A stretch of 64,000 nucleotides of DNA from Caballeronia sp. dw_276 (GTDB taxonomy: Bacteria; Pseudomonadota; Gammaproteobacteria; Burkholderiales; Burkholderiaceae), in contig NZ_JAAVUV010000001.1 in the NCBI RefSeq assembly GCF_018449635.1, positions 578,501 to 642,500 of the forward strand. The letters run 5' to 3'. This document shows positions 60,826 through 64,000 of this stretch, piece by piece. The translations under genes were made by a program, and so were the position numbers. A model generated the notes under the pieces. That model saw nothing but the letters and a program-made list of their open reading frames with translations. It was not told the origin of the DNA and searched no databases. How positions within the stretch are numbered: the stretch's first letter is position 1; each line of letters opens with the position of its first letter.

Positions 60826-62109
60826 ATGGCTAAACACACAATCAACCGTGACTTCGTGCGTGCAATCAAGGCGACCGGCGAATACCAGGGATTCGCGGAC
60901 GCTGAACTACGCGGATTCGCGTTCAAGGTAACGCCAACCGGCGGGATTGCGTATACGTACCGGTGGACTAAGCCGGACGGCAAACAAGGCCGTAAGGTGA
61001 TCGGGCATTACCCCGAAATGTTACCGGGCGACGCTCGCGAGATTGCACGCAAGGAAGCGGGGCTAATCGATCACAAGGGCGACACGCTCACGGTTCAAGC
61101 CGAACGAAAACAGAAAAAAAGCCGCTGTTCTGGCCGTGGTGGGCGTGCCGACCTTGCGCGAGTTTTTGCACGACCGTTACCGCATCTACATGGAAACGCA
61201 CACGAAGACGCCGCGCGGCAAGTCCAGATGATCGCGCACGCGTTCCCGGCCTTGCTTGGGAAGACGCTCGACGCGGTTACAAACTGGGATCTCGAACAAT
61301 GGCGCAGCGCCGAACTGAAAAAAGGACAGAAGCCCGCAACTTGAAACCGCAAACTTAGCGCGCTACGCGGACTGTTTTCTCGCGCGATTGAATTCGATGT
61401 GTTGCTGACTCCAAGCCCGCTTGCCAAAATCAAAAAACAGCGCGAATCGTCCGGGCGTATTCGATATCTGCAAGCCGACGAACGTATCAGGCTTATGCAA
61501 GCGCTCGACGTCCACGAAGCGCAAGTGCGCGCAGAGTGCGCCGCAATGAGTCGCAACATGCGCCGAATCACGTTCGCAACGCTCGACGGCGCGTTCGCTG
61601 ACTACCTCAAACCCGCCGTATTAACGGCGCTCAATACGGGCATGCGGCTAACTGAAATGCTTTCGCTGGAATGGTCTAACGTCGATCTAGAGCGCGCGAT
61701 GATTACCGCAACGGACAAGACCACGAAATCGAGCAAAACGCGATATATCCCGATCAACCGGGTTCTCTTGCCCGTGCTTACCGCGTGGAAAGCGCAAGCC
61801 GATAAGCGGTACGTTTTGGCGGATATCGACGGGCAACCGCTGAAGAAAATCCCCGCGTGGAACGCGTTGCGCGACGCGGCGCAACTGGTCGGTTTCCGCT
61901 GGCATGATTTCCGCCATGACTTCGCCTCGCGCCTCGTTATCGCGGGTGCGGCAATCAATACGGTCCGCGATTTGCTCGGCCACGCCGATATTAAAATGAC
62001 GCTTCGCTATGCGCATCTAAGCCCGGACGTGCGCGCGGCGGCGGTCGAAATGTTGTGCACGCAGCCGACACAAACCGCGCAGGACGATCACTACAAACAC
62101 GCGGCATAA
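60826..62109 (+). pseudogene. Tyrosine-family integrase, broken by frameshifts and a stop codon
   Basis: A phage/island-type tyrosine recombinase. The N-terminal arm-binding domain is MAKHTINRDFVRAIKATGEY onward. The catalytic domain has Arg in NTGMRLTEMLSLEW, Lys in TKSSKTRYIPIN, HDFRHDFASRL, and LLGHADIKMTLRYAHLS with the terminal Tyr nucleophile. Three defects are visible: a shift at the A7 run (61114-61120), a compensating shift near 61222 (the 35 codons between them read 'TLREFLHDRYRIYMETHTKT' in another frame), and an in-frame TGA at 61342. At the TGA the family expects Arg, so CGA to TGA is likely. The integrase is therefore probably inactive and the element is immobile. Confidence 0.85.
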
Positions 62110-62148
62110 CGCCGTTATTGGCAAAATCTCGACTTGCGGCCCGATGCG

Positions 62149-62436
62149 CTACACGCTTGGCGGGCCTTCTAGGTCTTCAGTGTCTTTTTCCGTCGTTATC
62201 GAAAGTCGGTTTTTTAGAGTCTGCGATCTGGACGCGAGCGTAAGCAATACCATGCCTCCTAAGCGACGCGCGAAATCATCATCAATCTGATTGTGGAAGT
62301 CATCGAGCGGCACGTCAAAGCTTGCGTGCCTCGCCAGCGCGCCGGCAATCTTTTCTAATGGAATATTGAAAGCTGACATAGTGTTCGTTTCCTCGCTATA
62401 GACGACCACGCTGCACGTCTGATCTTTTTTCAACAT
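62149..62436 (-). CDS. Hypothetical protein, possible partner of the upstream gene
   Basis: A 95-residue acidic protein (from the ATG at 62436, with GGGGG five bases upstream). Its start overlaps the stop of the preceding gene by one base (TGATG), so the two are translationally coupled. It has no signal peptide or membrane segment. I recognise no family. Position, size and acidic character resemble immunity proteins next to polymorphic toxins, but that is only a hypothesis. Confidence 0.65.
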   Translation of the reverse strand: MLKKDQTCSVVVYSEETNTMSAFNIPLEKIAGALARHASFDVPLDDFHNQIDDDFARRLGGMVLLTLASRSQTLKNRLSITTEKDTEDLEGPPSV

Positions 62437-63242
62437 CAATACCCCCTACATTGGTGATATTTGGCGAAAGCTCGCGCTTTGCATTCTAGGAAATAAGCGG
62501 GGCTCTGGTACATAGCCCGGCCCGCCGAACACATATCTAGATCTGTCTCGTAATCTGCGAAGCATTCCGCTTCGTGTGATTCACTCACGCCGCGCGCTGC
62601 TATAGACAATACATCACCGCCCGCCACGCTCTGAACGTACTCAAACGGGGCCGCGTCGCCAAGCCCGGACGCGGCCTTCTGCACCGCTTGGCGTCCAAGA
62701 TTCGCGCTACGCGCAACCATGCTCACTACCGACAGCAGAAACGGCATTTCCGACTCTTGCACCGTTTCGAACGGCGACGGACTCAACCTTGCTTCGCGCT
62801 CGATACGCGCGTCGATTGCCGCGTTGTATTGGCGCAGGGATTCACGATCCGCGTCTAAGAGCGCGTTGTAATCGAACGGCGGCGCATCCGGTCTTTCTTG
62901 TCGCGCTGGCGGGTCAAGCGTGAAGCCGCCGTTCTCGAATGCGTTAGTGCTCGCGCCGCTCTCCTGCAAGATATCGACCGCGCCGTCACGCACGTAAGAA
63001 AGCAACGTTTGCAGCGTGTCTCGCGCGCTCTTGTCCGATTGGGAGTACCACGAAAAGCCGCGCCTTAGGAACGACTCGACGCGCGCCACGAGCGGCGCGT
63101 TCGACTCCCATATGTGCATATCCGCGCCCATCAGCATATCGCGTCCCGCCTTCGCTTTATCGGCGTCATCGCCGACGCTGAAGCGTTGCCCCTTTCGCAT
63201 CACGTAACGGAAGCCGTTGTACCGCGTTAATTCGGTTGTCAT
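62436..63242 (-). CDS. Hypothetical protein with four-Cys C-terminal tail, toxin-like
   Basis: A 268-residue protein with no known domain that I recognise. The C-terminal 45 residues contain four cysteines in the spacing C-x10-C-x15-C-x10-C (ECFADYETDLDMCSAG, then FLECKARAFAKYHQCRGY). Such 'C...C...A..Y..C' tails occur at the ends of some polymorphic-toxin and effector proteins in Burkholderiales, as I recall it. There is no signal peptide. It is coupled to the 95-residue gene downstream. Composition differs from the housekeeping genes to the left. It is the only cargo unit of the decayed element inside the window. Confidence 0.7.
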   Translation of the reverse strand: MTTELTRYNGFRYVMRKGQRFSVGDDADKAKAGRDMLMGADMHIWESNAPLVARVESFLRRGFSWYSQSDKSARDTLQTLLSYVRDGAVDILQESGASTNAFENGGFTLDPPARQERPDAPPFDYNALLDADRESLRQYNAAIDARIEREARLSPSPFETVQESEMPFLLSVVSMVARSANLGRQAVQKAASGLGDAAPFEYVQSVAGGDVLSIAARGVSESHEAECFADYETDLDMCSAGRAMYQSPAYFLECKARAFAKYHQCRGY

Positions 63243-63292
63243 CCTGATTATTTGTTTGTTGTAACGACCGTTACGCTAACGCACTTTTCCGC

Positions 63293-63314
63293 GCGCCCAT
63301 CTCAAAATGGGCGC
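63293..63314. promoter_or_regulatory. Perfect hairpin in the upstream region of the toxin-like gene
   Basis: GCGCCCAT (63293-63300), loop CTCAAA, and ATGGGCGC (63307-63314) form a perfect 8-bp stem. It has no T tract. It may be an operator or an RNA structure element. Confidence 0.45.
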
Positions 63315-63356
63315 AATGTCATATCTTCAAATGAAACGGTTTCGACTCGTAAAATG

Positions 63357-63380
63357 CCCTTCATGCGAAGGGTTTTTTTT
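63357..63380 (+). terminator. Rho-independent terminator with eight T
   Basis: CCCTTC (63357-63362), loop ATGC, GAAGGG (63367-63372) and T8 (63373-63380) form a canonical terminator for plus-strand transcription. No supported gene lies just upstream on that strand, so it may end a small RNA or act as an attenuator for the small gene at 63538. Confidence 0.75.
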
Positions 63381-63537
63381 CGTCTGCTCACCATTGCCCG
63401 CAATTGCTCGTTATCACGCATCGACAGTTAGCAATTCATTGCGCATGCCTAATTTAATCCCACATCAAAAGCGCGCTAAATTGCACGCGTGCAGTCTGAT
63501 TTGCACACACGCAACCATCCAATCAGAGGGAAATGCT

Positions 63538-63744
63538 ATGAATGCGATCCGTGGGAAACGGGCCGAACTTGACGAAATCGCAAGCGCGCGGCGCGCGCTG
63601 ATTGCCGAAGGTGCGGCACAAGCGGCGCGCAGCGCGCGCAGCATAAAGAAAGCAGAAGAAGCGGCGGCAATCGCGGCGACAACCCATACGCTTCGCCACC
63701 AGTGTGGGAATCTGTTAACCAGGCTTCCGCGATGCGCGCGCTAG
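63538..63744 (+). CDS. Possible small Ala/Arg-rich protein
   Basis: A 68-codon frame (MNAIRGKRAELDEIASARR) with GAGGGAAA before its ATG. It is Ala/Arg-rich and predicted helical. Its last codons run into the left arm of the 38-bp inverted repeat (63682-63719). I know no function; such small frames are common near the immunity region of P4-like elements. Coding is plausible but not proven. Confidence 0.42.
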   Translation: MNAIRGKRAELDEIASARRALIAEGAAQAARSARSIKKAEEAAAIAATTHTLRHQCGNLLTRLPRCAR

Positions 63745-63885
63745 CGCCCAAAGCGAAGGGTCGGCCGTGCCGGTGGCGAGGCTTCGGGTTCAAGATGCTT
63801 TGGACCTATTAGGCTATTCCGTTGTTATGCGTAGGCCAGGTTTCCGTGTTAATGGATTCCCACACTGGTGGCGAAGCGTGTGGGT
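63682..63885. repeat. 38-bp imperfect inverted repeat with 128-bp spacer
   Basis: The segment at 63682-63719 and the reverse complement of 63848-63885 share 34 of 38 bases, including an uninterrupted CGCTTCGCCACCAGTGTGG core continuing to GGAAT. A degenerate third copy of the core lies at about 63772-63790 in the orientation of the right arm. Both arms can encode the peptide SHTGGEA (minus strand for the left arm, plus strand for the right). Complementary repeats of this kind are the hallmark of antisense-RNA immunity in P4-like satellites; no such RNA is proven here. Confidence 0.8.
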
Positions 63886-64000
63886 ATCCGTATTCGGAGG
63901 GGGAGGGTTTCAGCAGGACGTGGTTATGCGCCGAGCGTGCTTTTGGGGTACCAAAAAGCCCGAAATTGCACGCTGGGGACACTTACGTGCCGATTGTTGG
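63852..64000 (+). CDS. Possible partial small reading frame at the right edge
   Basis: An open frame starting MDSHTGGEACGYPYSEGEGF in the right arm of the inverted repeat and running out of the window. It has no clear ribosome site. It could be the start of a small element-borne gene (ash-like in position) or a by-product of the repeat. Confidence 0.25.
   Translation, partial: MDSHTGGEACGYPYSEGEGFSRTWLCAERAFGVPKSPKLHAGDTYVPIV

Noticed and set aside
1..64000. CRISPR array, insertion sequences, rRNA or tRNA genes
   Set aside because: No regularly spaced repeats, no transposase and no RNA gene structures were recognised in the window.

Overview
The window looks like a chromosomal segment of a Burkholderiaceae member, probably of the Caballeronia/Paraburkholderia type. 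The reasons are the high GC content, a Burkholderia-style trimeric porin, a DUF4148 protein, an ssu operon ending in a molybdopterin-binding-like gene, the oxidative L-arabinose route and a tandem-duplicated uvrA. This placement is inference from gene content; no rRNA or tRNA gene lies in the window. Most of the first 60 kb is ordinary, densely packed metabolic and transport DNA. The last 3.4 kb (from about 60.6 kb) is a decayed integrated element.

Layout. 0-0.55 kb: 5' part of an HtrA/DegP-type protease. 0.75-6.1 kb: alkanesulfonate use, with two SsuA-like binding proteins, ssuD, ssuC, ssuB and a small TOBE/Mop protein; an SsuE-like FMN reductase lies at 8.9 kb. 6.2-12.3 kb: an orphan MetQ-like binding protein and a complete metNIQ methionine importer. 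12.5-13.4 kb: three gene remnants (binding protein, quinone oxidoreductase, histidine kinase tail). 13.5-15 kb: glucose-6-phosphate dehydrogenase. 15.3-20 kb: a HAD hydrolase, a class III PLP enzyme and an APH-fold kinase, divergent from a MocR regulator; the kinase/PLP pair resembles the hydroxylysine kinase / phospho-lyase pair. 20-24.6 kb: an exported haloacetate-dehalogenase-like hydrolase, a DUF4148 protein, an OmpR/histidine-kinase pair and an orphan OpuAC-type binding protein. 24.8-31.1 kb: a LysR regulator, GntP permease, porin, SelA/DgaE-like PLP lyase, IclR regulator and RidA, which together suggest amino-sugar-acid catabolism.

31.2-40.2 kb is a ureide/biuret locus: a BMP-family ABC importer (binding protein, two permeases, double ATPase), biuret hydrolase, a formamidase-like amidase, an AtzH-like protein and a GntR regulator. 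The allophanate hydrolase gene expected at its head is 5'-truncated at a rearrangement junction. 40.2-46.7 kb: an SOS box and the 1,946-residue double UvrA, convergent with cyanase. 46.7-56.5 kb: an ACT protein, a DUF445 membrane protein, an NTF2-like protein, a glycogen-debranching-type glucosidase, a GH63/MGH1-type glycosidase, a TAXI binding protein and a zinc-ribbon protein. 57-60.6 kb: two enzymes of the L-arabinose-to-2-oxoglutarate route, divergent from a LysR regulator whose gene ends in a run of twelve G.

60.8-64 kb: a tyrosine integrase pseudogene, a two-gene unit with a cysteine-rich tail reminiscent of polymorphic toxins, terminator-like hairpins and a 38-bp inverted repeat that recalls the antisense-RNA immunity regions of P4-like satellites. 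The most interesting points are the ureide locus with its broken allophanate hydrolase, the kinase/phospho-lyase locus, and the repeat-bearing right end.
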